NCBI RefSeq assembly: GCF_001469165.1
Contig: NZ_JABX01000015.1
Coordinates: forward strand, 1 to 64,000
From: Thiohalocapsa sp. ML1
GTDB lineage: Bacteria > Pseudomonadota > Gammaproteobacteria > Chromatiales > Chromatiaceae
Direction of reading: 5' to 3'
Length of the DNA stretch: 64,000 bases
Made by a program: the position numbers and the translations under genes. Positions 25,705 through 33,716 of the stretch are shown here, piece after piece. The notes beneath the pieces are model-generated. The model had not been told where the DNA came from. It ran no database searches and saw only the letters and a program-made list of their open reading frames with translations. The stretch's first letter is position 1, and each line of letters opens with the position of its first letter.

Positions 25705-25909
25705 TGCCCGTGCCGCGGCTCTGCCGACCGCGACGTGCACTGCCGGCAGAGCCGGCGAACGCGGTGCCGAGGCGGAGCCTCGGCACCAGAGGGTTCCGCG
25801 CTCGTGCCGAGGCTCTGTCGGCACGCCGTCCGGCGGCTCTGCCGCCCGGGGCGGGCACGGCCGGCGGAGCCGGCGAGCGCGGTGCCGAGGCGGAGCCTCG
25901 GCACCAGTC
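25705..25909. repeat. REP palindrome blocks 7 and 8
   Basis: Two successive sets of the palindrome trio (25705-25787 and 25800-25909), upstream of the RAYT start and downstream of NLR gene 2. The second set is joined to about 110 bp of sequence that is also found after NLR gene 1. Confidence 0.8.
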
Positions 25910-25973
25910 CATGGGCGGTGCCGGCGGGCAGCGACGCGGCGGATCAGAGGACAGAGGACAGAGGGACCAGAGA

Positions 25974-28847
25974 TCAGCGGCGAATAGATGGGGACAGACA
26001 CAGGCGCAACCCGACGACGTGGCTGGGGCGGAGGTCGGGGACGGGGACGAGGCGGACCGAGCAGCGCGCGTTCCTGCGGTGGGGGTTGAATGCACCGCCG
26101 CGCAACACGCGCCCAGCAGACCCGGAGGGATCCTCGCGGGCGGCGCGGCCGGCGGCGTCCTCGGGGTACGGATAGGGCTCGACACGGCTGCGCGTCCACT
26201 CCCAGACGTTGCCGGCCAGCTCCTCGCAGCCGTAGGGCGAGGCCCCCGCCGCATAGCAGCCCACCGGGGAGACGCGGCCGATGTCCATGTTGAAGTTCAT
26301 GCGCTCGGCGTCGGGCGCGTCGCCCCAGGGGTAGCGGCGCCGCGGCTCGGGATTGTCGATGAGCGCCGGGTCGCGCCCGAGGTCCGCCGCGATCTCCGCC
26401 AGCGGGCGGATCAGCGCGGCGCCGGGCCCCGGGATGCGCTCGCCGCCCTTGGCCGCCTGCTCCCACTCGGGCTCCGAGGGCAGGGTCACGCGCCAGCCCG
26501 CTGGCAGCAGCCCACGGCTCTGCCAATGCTCGGTGAGCCAGTCGACACAGGCCATGGCCTCGTGCCAGGAGACCCACACCACGGGAGTGTTCGCCGGGGC
26601 GCGCAGGCTGTCCGCGTCCTCGGCCTCCCGCCCGGCGGCGGCGAGATAGGCCCGCCACTGTGCCACCGTCAGGGGCCAGCGGGCGAGCCAGTAGCCGTAG
26701 TCGATCCGATGCGGGCCGGCGCCGGTCTTGGCGTCGAGCCAACCCTCATCGTCCGGTGCGCCGAGGAAGAACCGCCCCGCCGGCACCCGGCAGAAATCCA
26801 TGGCGTCCAGCGTCAGCGCACCGGGGCGCGGGTCGTCGAGCCGCGCCAGGTGGAGCCCGGCCGTGACCCGCTCCGCGGCGGGCAGGGTGCTGGCCGCCAG
26901 CAGGCGCGGCAGGTCGGCGCGGACGCGCTCGCGGGTGCGCCGGTTGCCGGGCTTGAGATTCTCCTGCGGCAGGCATTCGGCCAGCACCTCGGCCGCCAGG
27001 CGCAGGCCCCAGGCGTCCTCCGGGGTCAGGTTGGCGGCCGGCTCGGCGTCGGGCTCGGGGTACAGCGCCTTGGCGAGATCCCAGGCCAGGGTCTTGTTGG
27101 CATGGCGCCCGGCGGCGAGCAGCACCACCTCGCGCCAGCGGTCCGGGTCGGTGCGGGCGAGCCAGGCGGCCAGGTCCACCCAATTGTCGCTGTTCGCTGC
27201 CGGGAAGCGCTCGTACAGCGCGGCCTCATCGCGGTTCAGGTACTCCGCGGCGAGGAACTCCTGGAAGCTGCGGTGCGGGAAGCTGTAGACGGCGTCGCGC
27301 TCGTCGCTGCCGCCGCGCTGATGCAGGATGCCGACGCGCTCGCGCAGGTATTCGTTGAGCTTGCGCGCGTCGGTGGGCGGCGGCGCCTCCCCCGCGGCAC
27401 TGGCCGGCAGGGTGTCGCGGCGCTTGATGAACAGCAGGTCGTTGTTGAGGGCGCTGGCGGGGATGTCCGCGGTGCCGTCGCGGCCCTGCTGGGCGGCGTG
27501 GGCCTCGAAGGCACGCCGCTCCAGCACCAGGCGCAACTCGTCCATGCCCACGTCCAGGAACTCCGCCAGGCTGTACTGCGCCCGCTGGCGCGCGCCGGCG
27601 CCGTCCTGCACGTCCAGAAAGCGGGCGCGCTCCCAGTGCTCGATGAGCAGCGCGAGCAGCCGGTCATAGAGGGCGGCGCGACGCTCCGGCAGGTCCTGGC
27701 CGGTGCCGTGCAGGTAGGCGGTGAGCGTCAGCAGCAGCGGGCGCTCGGCCAGCTCGCGCAGCGCCGGGCGCGCGAGCAGGTTGCGGCTCAGATCCTCAGC
27801 GCGCTCGCGGCGGCGCGGCGCGGCGAAATCGTCGCGGGTGGCGTACCAGCGGCCGACGAAGTGGCGGATCTGGCCCTCGTCGAAGGGCGCCAGCGCGACC
27901 TCCGCGAAGCCGCGGATGCGCCACTCGGGCCGCGCGTAGGCATAGGGCCGGCAGGTGACCAGGACCCGGGCGCGCGGCAGGCTCGCGGCCAGGCCGCGGA
28001 TGCACTGCACCAGGCGCGCGCGGCGCTCACCGGCATGGGGCACCTCGTCCAGGCCGTCGAGCACCAGCAGCACGCCGGCGCCGGGCGGCGCCAGGCCGTT
28101 CAGGTGCCGCCACAGCAGGGGCAGGAAGGCCTGCTGGCCCTTTGCCGCCAGGTCGTCGGCGATGTAGCGCAGCAGCGCGCCGGCGTCGCCGCGCTCCCCG
28201 TCCGCCGGGAAGCAGGTGGACGCGGCGAACTCCCGCAGCAGCACCCGCAGCGGCAGCAGCGCCCCGTGCGACCAGGGCTGGCGCGGGGCGTCTTTCTCCG
28301 GCGCGCCGTCGTTTCCGGGCAGGGGCTCGGTGAGCTGGTGCAGGCCGGGCCCGGCCCAGGGCGCCATGCCCGCGGGGGCTTGGGCGCGCAGCCGCTCGCC
28401 CGCCAGGCACAGCGCGGTGAAATCGGCAAAGGCGCTCTTGCCGCTGCCGGGGTCGCCCGTCAGCACCAGGTGCCGCTCGGTGTCGAGCACCGCCAGCACG
28501 GGCAGCAGCGCCGCGCTGCCGTCGCGCTCGGGCAGCCGCGCCGTGGCGGCGGTGCGGTTGCTGCGCAGCGGCGTGTAGACGGCGCCCAGCGTCGCGGCCG
28601 GCGTCTCCCGGTCCTGGTAACCGAAGCTGCGCAGCCAGTCCAGCGCGCCGCAGTCGCTGCAGAGCCGGTGCAGGTAGGCGGCCTCCAGCGCCTGCGCGTC
28701 GGCGCCGCTCGGCACCGGCGCGGTGCCGTTGAAGATCTGCACCAGGCTGTGCTGGATGGTGCCGGCGGCGACGGCGCCGTGCTCGGCGTGGATGGCCCCT
28801 GCGCCGGACGCACCGGCGGGCGAGCCGTCCTTTGGCTTGCCGATCAT
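25974..28847 (-). CDS. NACHT-FGE protein (NLR-like STAND sensor), copy 2
   Basis: A 957-aa STAND NTPase. Residues about 14-41 carry GAGAIHAEHGAVAAGTIQ, then LVQIFNG, a motif related to the C-terminus of the upstream small protein. NACHT: Walker A GDPGSGKS (131-138), Walker B VLLVLDGLDEV (about 262-272), RVLVTCRPYAYA sensor and a SFPHRSFQEFLAAEYL arm. Residues about 670-957 are an FGE domain nearly identical to copy 1, although the NACHT parts are only distantly related. The C-terminal variable stretch is residues 921-944. The ATG overlaps the stop of the upstream gene by 4 nt (ATGA), so the two are translationally coupled. Probable sensor and switch of a two-gene immune or cell-death system. 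Confidence 0.88.
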   Translation of the reverse strand: MIGKPKDGSPAGASGAGAIHAEHGAVAAGTIQHSLVQIFNGTAPVPSGADAQALEAAYLHRLCSDCGALDWLRSFGYQDRETPAATLGAVYTPLRSNRTAATARLPERDGSAALLPVLAVLDTERHLVLTGDPGSGKSAFADFTALCLAGERLRAQAPAGMAPWAGPGLHQLTEPLPGNDGAPEKDAPRQPWSHGALLPLRVLLREFAASTCFPADGERGDAGALLRYIADDLAAKGQQAFLPLLWRHLNGLAPPGAGVLLVLDGLDEVPHAGERRARLVQCIRGLAASLPRARVLVTCRPYAYARPEWRIRGFAEVALAPFDEGQIRHFVGRWYATRDDFAAPRRRERAEDLSRNLLARPALRELAERPLLLTLTAYLHGTGQDLPERRAALYDRLLALLIEHWERARFLDVQDGAGARQRAQYSLAEFLDVGMDELRLVLERRAFEAHAAQQGRDGTADIPASALNNDLLFIKRRDTLPASAAGEAPPPTDARKLNEYLRERVGILHQRGGSDERDAVYSFPHRSFQEFLAAEYLNRDEAALYERFPAANSDNWVDLAAWLARTDPDRWREVVLLAAGRHANKTLAWDLAKALYPEPDAEPAANLTPEDAWGLRLAAEVLAECLPQENLKPGNRRTRERVRADLPRLLAASTLPAAERVTAGLHLARLDDPRPGALTLDAMDFCRVPAGRFFLGAPDDEGWLDAKTGAGPHRIDYGYWLARWPLTVAQWRAYLAAAGREAEDADSLRAPANTPVVWVSWHEAMACVDWLTEHWQSRGLLPAGWRVTLPSEPEWEQAAKGGERIPGPGAALIRPLAEIAADLGRDPALIDNPEPRRRYPWGDAPDAERMNFNMDIGRVSPVGCYAAGASPYGCEELAGNVWEWTRSRVEPYPYPEDAAGRAAREDPSGSAGRVLRGGAFNPHRRNARCSVRLVPVPDLRPSHVVGLRLCLSPSIRR
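26016..26087 (-). other. Candidate DGR variable region, NLR copy 2
   Basis: Twenty-four codons, one more than copy 1. The first variable codon is still AAC (Asn). All 13 codons that differ from copy 1 have the form NNC. Downstream, about 110 bp including the stop codon are conserved between the two genes, as expected for the retrohoming anchor of a DGR. Confidence 0.8.
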
Positions 28848-29206
28848 TTGTTGTTGATGGTGATGTTGCCGGTCACCACGCCGGCCGCAACGCTGCCGTG
28901 GTCGGCCTTGATGTCGCCGGCGGTGACGGTGATGTCGCCCGTGGGCCGCAGCTCCGGGTGCTCGGTCAGCACCCGCTCCAGCAGGATGCGCAGCTCGGAC
29001 GCGGCGGCGTCGTTGTCAGGGTCTTGGGCGACGCGGTCGGCGAGCGGGTAGGCCTCGGGCTCCTTGCGCATTAGGGCACGCCAGGTCTTGCTGGCCTCGG
29101 TGGCGCCGTTGACGACGACGCCGTTGATCAGCTCCTTCGCGGCATCGGCGCCGCCGTAGAGGAGCAGGGTCATCAGGGTGGAGACGATGGTTTGCAGGTC
29201 GAGCAT
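28844..29206 (-). CDS. Small helical protein with C-terminal amyloid-like motif, partner of NLR copy 2
   Basis: A 120-aa protein. Residues 1-85 are mostly helical, with a hydrophobic start (IVSTLMTLLLYGGADAAKE) and then EASKTWRALMRKEPEAYPL, ending in RILLERVLTEHPEL. This resembles the small adaptor/effector domains (Bell-like) encoded next to NLRs; the match is from memory and uncertain. Residues 91-120 hold ITVTAGDIKADHGSVAAG and GNITINNK, with the spacing of Gly, Ala and Asn also seen at the N-termini of both NLRs. In NLR systems with functional amyloids the effector motif is C-terminal and the receptor motif N-terminal, as here. It overlaps the NLR by 4 nt. Confidence 0.7.
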   Translation of the reverse strand: MLDLQTIVSTLMTLLLYGGADAAKELINGVVVNGATEASKTWRALMRKEPEAYPLADRVAQDPDNDAAASELRILLERVLTEHPELRPTGDITVTAGDIKADHGSVAAGVVTGNITINNK

Positions 29207-29722
29207 GGTGGGTTCCCTTGTCAGCGCATCCGGACAAGGGTGATGCTGCGACAGGGCGCGGGCGGGATCAAGCCCTCTCGGGTGCCAAGGCAAAGACAGG
29301 GACTAGGGGCTAGTGCAGTGGCGCGGAAGTCCCAAGAACGTCTCGGGTTCGGCGCGGGAACCGCGCCGGAGAGCCGACCTCTTGGTCGGCTCCGCACTCG
29401 CGACATCGGCGCATCCCGCTCTGTCGCCGTGTTGACCTGGAGGTCAACACTCCAGTCCCGCGGACATTCGATTACGACAACGAAACCCCCGTGTCGGGAT
29501 TGCGGCAGCGAAGCACGAGCGGGGCAGCGCCTCAGGCCGACGAGTCGTGCTCATCGAAATCGAAATCGAGATCGGGATCGGGATCGGGATCGGGATCGGT
29601 TGGCACTCGGTTCGATTTCGATAGCGATAGCGATCCCGATCCCGACGCGCCTCGCCAGTCCGGCGTTCAGTTGAAAACTTGACTCATCTGGCAAACGTTC
29701 GGTGCCGCCAAGCAATCTAGGC
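29207..29722. repeat. Repeat-rich intergenic region
   Basis: No gene. 29410-29460 repeats the GTTGACCTGGAGGTCAACACTCCAGTC element found at 14518-14545 (an inverted repeat). 29550-29645 is made of ATCGGG and ATAGCG-type units forming a long imperfect palindrome. 29671-29720 holds the AACTTGACTCATCTG element shared with 12366 and 40735. Confidence 0.65.
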
Positions 29723-31072
29723 TCAGCCCGATCCAGCGGGCGGCCCGGCGGACAGCGTCTCGTACACCTCCGTCAGCGCCTCATCCCCGCCGACGTTGCC
29801 CGGAAAGATCACCACCGGCAGCTCCGGAAAGCGCGGGTGGTCCGCCGGGCAGCGCACGACGGAGCAGCCGGCGCGGACTTGGCCGAGCACGCGGGCCGTG
29901 GTCAGGGCCAGGCCCTTGCTTAGCGTGTCGTTGGACGTGATGCCGCCCTTGCTGATGGGAAAACCGATGTCCGCCGGCAGGCTTTGCACGATGCGCACGA
30001 GCAGGCTCGACACCCGCTCGCCGAAGGCGAGGCGCTCCGCCTTGCTCGGGAAGCTGCGCTCGCCGCGGCTGGTGTAGAGCACGGCGCCGCGGCCTTCGCC
30101 TTGGGCGCGCTCGACGGCGGCGATGAGGTCTGCGATCAGCGCATCGGCGTCGTCCAGCCGGTCGAGGTCGATCTCCAGCCCGGCGATGTCGGTGTTGGCG
30201 AGCAGGTGCTCCAACTGGCGCGTGGACTTGCCGACGTGGCTGCCGATGAGCACCACGCCGGCGACGCCGTTGCGGGTGAAGCGGCCCATGTCCGCGGGCG
30301 CCACCGGCTGGGGCGGCAACGCGGCCAGCGAGGTCAACAGGCTCGCGGCGCTGCGGAACAGGAAGCGCCTGCCCTGCGCCGCCGCGGCCAGCACGGCGGC
30401 GGCGAAGGCGTCGAGGTCCGACTGCTGCTCGGCGTCCACCGCGCAGCAGGCGTTGCCGGCGAGCTGCATGAGCCGGCGTTGTAGCGCGGGCGGGTCGCCG
30501 CGCAGATCGGTGAGGCCGATGCGCTCCACCTGCGCGGCGCTGATGCGCCCGCCGGTCTTCTCCGCGACATAGTCCGGCAGGAAGGCGGTGCTGAAGCCGA
30601 ACACGGAGTCCTTCGCGAACTCGGTCTCGTGCACGGGGACGCGCTCGCCGTCGATGATCAGGTAATGCGTGCCGTCGCGGGTGATGCGCCCGCCCTCGAA
30701 GAAGGCCGGCACCAGAAAGTGCGCATCGAAGGGGCCGAGCTCCGCGGCGATGACGTCCGTCTCCACCGGGTAATGGCCGCGCAGCGTGCTGTCGGAGCGG
30801 CTGACGATGACCGGTTGCACCGCCTTGCCCTCGGCCGTCAGCTCGGCCAGTGCGAGCCGGAGGTTGCGGCAGATCTCGCCCGTCACCGCCGCCGCGCGCT
30901 CGGCATCCATGCCGCGGGTGTTGCTGAGCACGAAGCAGAGCGGGGAGGCGTCCGTCAGCGCCGCGGTGAGGGTGGCGACATCCCAGCGCGTCAGCAGCAG
31001 GCAGCCGTGGACGGTCTGGGAGCCGGTGGGGTCGTCGTCGATGGCGACAATCTTGGTCTTCGCTGTGGTCAT
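29723..31072 (-). CDS. Four-carbon acid sugar kinase family protein (DUF1537)
   Basis: A 449-aa protein of the OtnK/DtnK/DUF1537 group. IVAIDDDPTGSQTVHG is the N-terminal sugar-acid-binding motif, VSRSDSTLRGHYPVE the conserved R-x-DSTLRGH-like motif, and FPISKGGITSNDTL the C-terminal nucleotide-binding motif. Members phosphorylate 3-oxo-tetronate, erythronate or related acids with ATP. The ATG at 31072 is used; the longer frame crosses 7-bp repeat DNA. It follows a TPP-dependent enzyme gene on the same strand, so the pair may handle a phosphorylated sugar acid. No epimerase or aldolase partner is present. Confidence 0.85.
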   Translation of the reverse strand: MTTAKTKIVAIDDDPTGSQTVHGCLLLTRWDVATLTAALTDASPLCFVLSNTRGMDAERAAAVTGEICRNLRLALAELTAEGKAVQPVIVSRSDSTLRGHYPVETDVIAAELGPFDAHFLVPAFFEGGRITRDGTHYLIIDGERVPVHETEFAKDSVFGFSTAFLPDYVAEKTGGRISAAQVERIGLTDLRGDPPALQRRLMQLAGNACCAVDAEQQSDLDAFAAAVLAAAAQGRRFLFRSAASLLTSLAALPPQPVAPADMGRFTRNGVAGVVLIGSHVGKSTRQLEHLLANTDIAGLEIDLDRLDDADALIADLIAAVERAQGEGRGAVLYTSRGERSFPSKAERLAFGERVSSLLVRIVQSLPADIGFPISKGGITSNDTLSKGLALTTARVLGQVRAGCSVVRCPADHPRFPELPVVIFPGNVGGDEALTEVYETLSAGPPAGSG

Positions 31073-31118
31073 GTTCGGTTCAACTGTGAACGGTTCAGTT
31101 GCTTGGGAAAGCAACGTG

Positions 31119-31183
31119 GCGAAGGGCCGAGGGCCGAGGGCCAAGGCACGCGGTAGCCTCCTCGGCCCTCGGCCCTCGGGCAA
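31119..31183 (-). terminator. 7-bp repeat hairpin after the TPP-enzyme gene
   Basis: GGGCCGAGGGCCGAGGG pairs with CCTCGGCCCTCGGCCCTC across about 20 nt. It starts seven bases past the stop codon at 31190 (minus strand). Terminator role inferred. Confidence 0.5.
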
Positions 31184-31189
31184 AAGCGG

Positions 31190-33433
31190 CTAGGGCGACA
31201 GCAACCCCGCCGCCCGCTCCGCCAACGCGGGCCCCGTCATCCCGTTATAAGCCATGATCTCCCCCGGACTGGCGGTGGTCTCGCCGCGCTGCCAGGCGAT
31301 GAGGTCGCGGGCCGGTGCCTTGGTGCGCAGCAGCACCGGCTCCAGCGCCGCGCTACCGCCGCCGCTGACGGCGATGAGCGCGTCCCCATCGAACAGGTCC
31401 GCGAAGGCCGCGTCGTCCATGAAGGCGCCGTCCGGCTCCGCGCTGTGCTCCCAGGCGACATCGCCGGGACGGAACAGCCGCCGCGGGTTGGCCACAGCGA
31501 CGATACGCACGCGCGTGCCCGCGGCTTCGAGCCGGTCTTTCGCCTCGAACACCGGCAGCAGCACCATGTCGCCGGCCACCGCGAAGACCACGAGCGGCGC
31601 GTCGCCCGTCGGCGATTCGGACAGGCTGACCGCGCCGTCCGCGATGGCCTGCTCCGCCTGCGCCGGCGTGGTGTAGACCGGCAAGGCCGACTTGCTCGCG
31701 ATGATGCTGATGCACTTGTTGGACTGGCCGACGGCCCAGGCGTAGGCGGCCTGGATCATGTTCGCGTCGCTCGGGTAGAGCAGATACACGTTGCCGTTGC
31801 GCAACTGCGCGCCGATGTAGCTCTCGATCTCCGGGCGCTGGTGCGTCCAGCCGTTGCGCCCCTGCTCCAGCGCGCCCGCGGTGAACATGGTCACCAGCGC
31901 CGGGCTGCGCCGGCGCAGCTCCGCCATGGCCTGGCCGACGGTCTGCACGATGGGCCAGCCGTTGATCGCGAAGCTCTCGTAGCTGAGCCAGAGCGAGCGC
32001 CCGCCGAACAGCGCGATGCCGGCGGCGAGACCGGCGCAGGCGTCCTCGGACAGCGGCTCGTAGACCTGGCCCGTGGGGCGCTGGTGGTAGAGGTCGTCCG
32101 CCGTCGGGTGGCGGATGCCGAGCCGCTCGTTGATGACCTTCATCGCGCTGGCCTCGGTGCCGTCGGCGTTGCTGACGATGAACTGCGCATCGCGCTCGCC
32201 GAGCGCCGCGACCATCTCCGCCATCGCGCTGGAGGGGACCGCCTTCTCGCCCACCGGGAAGGCCGTGGTGGGCAGGGCGCCGATGTCGGTCAGCGCCCGC
32301 TCGCGCTCCGTCACGGCCACCTGGCCGGCCGGCCCGCCGCCGGCGCGCGACAGGTTCTGCCGCACCAGTGCCCACTGCGCAGGCGACAGCGCCCGGCGTT
32401 GCAGCGCCGCGGCGATGCTCGGCTTGTCCGCCGTGTCGCCGGGATAGAGGTTGTGGGACTTGGCCCCGTGCGCGTGCACGCCGGCGCCCTTCAACTGCTT
32501 GACGATGACTACGGTGAGGTTGCCGCTCATGGCCGCGTCGGCGGCGTCCTGCATCGCCGTCAGCACCGCATGCGTGAAGGCGTCGCGCGCCGCCTCCCCG
32601 AAGCGCGTGCTGTCCACGTAGGCGCCGGGCTGGTCGGCGTCGTCGTAGTCCTTCGCATCGATCAGGATCACGCGCTCGAAGTCGTGCGCGCGCCACAGCG
32701 CCGTCATGGCCGCGTTGTCCATCAGCGAGACCATTGCGTGGTGCTCCTGGCTGTAGCCGTTCCACACCAGCACCGGCAGGAAGTTGGTCACCTCCGGATA
32801 GGCCGTGTGGAAGTGCTTCATCGCGCTCAGCACATAGGGCTCGCCGAGCCCGCCGTCGCCGATGGTGCAGGGGAAGAGCTTGTCGCGATTCAGATAGGCA
32901 CCGGCCATCGCGAAGTGCTGCCCCTGGCCGAGCGGACCCGCCGGCGCCAAGAGCCCGGGGATGGCGCCGGACAGGTGCCCGAGCAGCCCGTCGCGCTCGC
33001 GGAAGCGCGCTTGCAGGTCCGTCATGGTCGCGATGCCCATGGCGGACAGGGAGCCGTCTAAGAACATGGCGCTGTAGAAGCCGGGCGCGTGGTGGCCGAC
33101 CTCCGTCAGGATGTTCTTGTGCCCGAGCAGCAAGAGCGCCGCGATGGCGTCCGCGGAGCTGGCGAAGCCGCCGGGGTGGCCGGACTGCTTCGACGCGCAG
33201 AGCTGGAGCGTGGTGTAGCGCAGCGCATCGGCGACGAGCCGGGTCTGATAGACAGCCGCCTCGTCGATGGCCGCAATGGCCGTGTCGCCCGCCGCGATGA
33301 CGGGCGCTGCCGCCAGCTCCGCGTCGCGCGGGCCGGGCGCCGCGAAGTGCAGCATGCCCGCGCAGAAGTCGGGGATGGCGTCGGCGGTGGTCGCGGACGG
33401 GGCGAGATCGTCGGTCGGCAGCGGGGCGGACAT
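31190..33433 (-). CDS. Transketolase/phosphoketolase-like TPP-dependent enzyme
   Basis: A 747-aa thiamine-diphosphate enzyme with the layout of transketolases. The N-terminal part has SKQSGHPGGFASSADAI, and TIGDGGLGEPYVLSAM carries the GDG of the TPP/Mg site (192-194), followed by VLVWNGYSQEHHA. KGAGVHAHGAKSHN follows. The Pyr domain has YESFAINGWPIVQTVGQAM and NGWTHQRPEIESYI, and the C-terminal domain has RVRIVAVANPRRLF. The Pyr-domain motifs are closer to phosphoketolases than to classical Tkt. Similar proteins are sometimes annotated as xylulose-5-phosphate 3-epimerase. The exact reaction is not certain; a pentose-phosphate substrate is likely. ATG 33433 starts the conserved region. Confidence 0.75.
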   Translation of the reverse strand: MSAPLPTDDLAPSATTADAIPDFCAGMLHFAAPGPRDAELAAAPVIAAGDTAIAAIDEAAVYQTRLVADALRYTTLQLCASKQSGHPGGFASSADAIAALLLLGHKNILTEVGHHAPGFYSAMFLDGSLSAMGIATMTDLQARFRERDGLLGHLSGAIPGLLAPAGPLGQGQHFAMAGAYLNRDKLFPCTIGDGGLGEPYVLSAMKHFHTAYPEVTNFLPVLVWNGYSQEHHAMVSLMDNAAMTALWRAHDFERVILIDAKDYDDADQPGAYVDSTRFGEAARDAFTHAVLTAMQDAADAAMSGNLTVVIVKQLKGAGVHAHGAKSHNLYPGDTADKPSIAAALQRRALSPAQWALVRQNLSRAGGGPAGQVAVTERERALTDIGALPTTAFPVGEKAVPSSAMAEMVAALGERDAQFIVSNADGTEASAMKVINERLGIRHPTADDLYHQRPTGQVYEPLSEDACAGLAAGIALFGGRSLWLSYESFAINGWPIVQTVGQAMAELRRRSPALVTMFTAGALEQGRNGWTHQRPEIESYIGAQLRNGNVYLLYPSDANMIQAAYAWAVGQSNKCISIIASKSALPVYTTPAQAEQAIADGAVSLSESPTGDAPLVVFAVAGDMVLLPVFEAKDRLEAAGTRVRIVAVANPRRLFRPGDVAWEHSAEPDGAFMDDAAFADLFDGDALIAVSGGGSAALEPVLLRTKAPARDLIAWQRGETTASPGEIMAYNGMTGPALAERAAGLLSP

Positions 33434-33551
33434 GGCAGGGCTCCAGCGGTGATGTCGGTGGTCGGAAGGTCGCGGCGGGGTTGCCGCGGATGCGGACAAG
33501 CTGAAGCCAAGGGTGGTTTTTCGCAATGAGGGATCGATTTCACAATGCGGG

Positions 33552-33662
33552 ATGCGCGCAGAGTTCCGATTCATCGGCAGCACCGCCGAGGATCTGCTCC
33601 AGGGCGCGCAGACCTCCGTGCTGGCGCTGAAGCCGGACGGGTTCGTGTCGCCGGTGACGTGA
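33552..33662 (+). pseudogene. C-terminal stub of a universal stress protein
   Basis: Thirty-six plus-strand codons read FRFIGSTAEDLLQGAQTS, then VLALKPDGFVSPV and a stop. This is the standard end of UspA-family proteins (G-x-T-A-E-x-L-L, SVLA-x-KP-x-GF). The rest of the gene is absent, leaving a remnant directly upstream of the TPP-enzyme gene. Confidence 0.7.
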
Positions 33663-33716
33663 CCACGCGCCACGCCTTGGCCGGCGCCAAACGCTTGCGC
33701 CCGTGTTCGCGCGGTC

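Noticed and set aside
22161-28847. Sulfatase-activating (formylglycine-generating) enzymes
   Set aside because: The FGE-type domain is fused C-terminal to NACHT ATPases and ends in a variable region; no sulfatase is nearby. A ligand-binding role fits better.
25614-29051. 1145-codon open frame on the plus strand
   Set aside because: Antisense to NLR copy 2 and RAYT flanks; composition is that of a GC-rich shadow frame.
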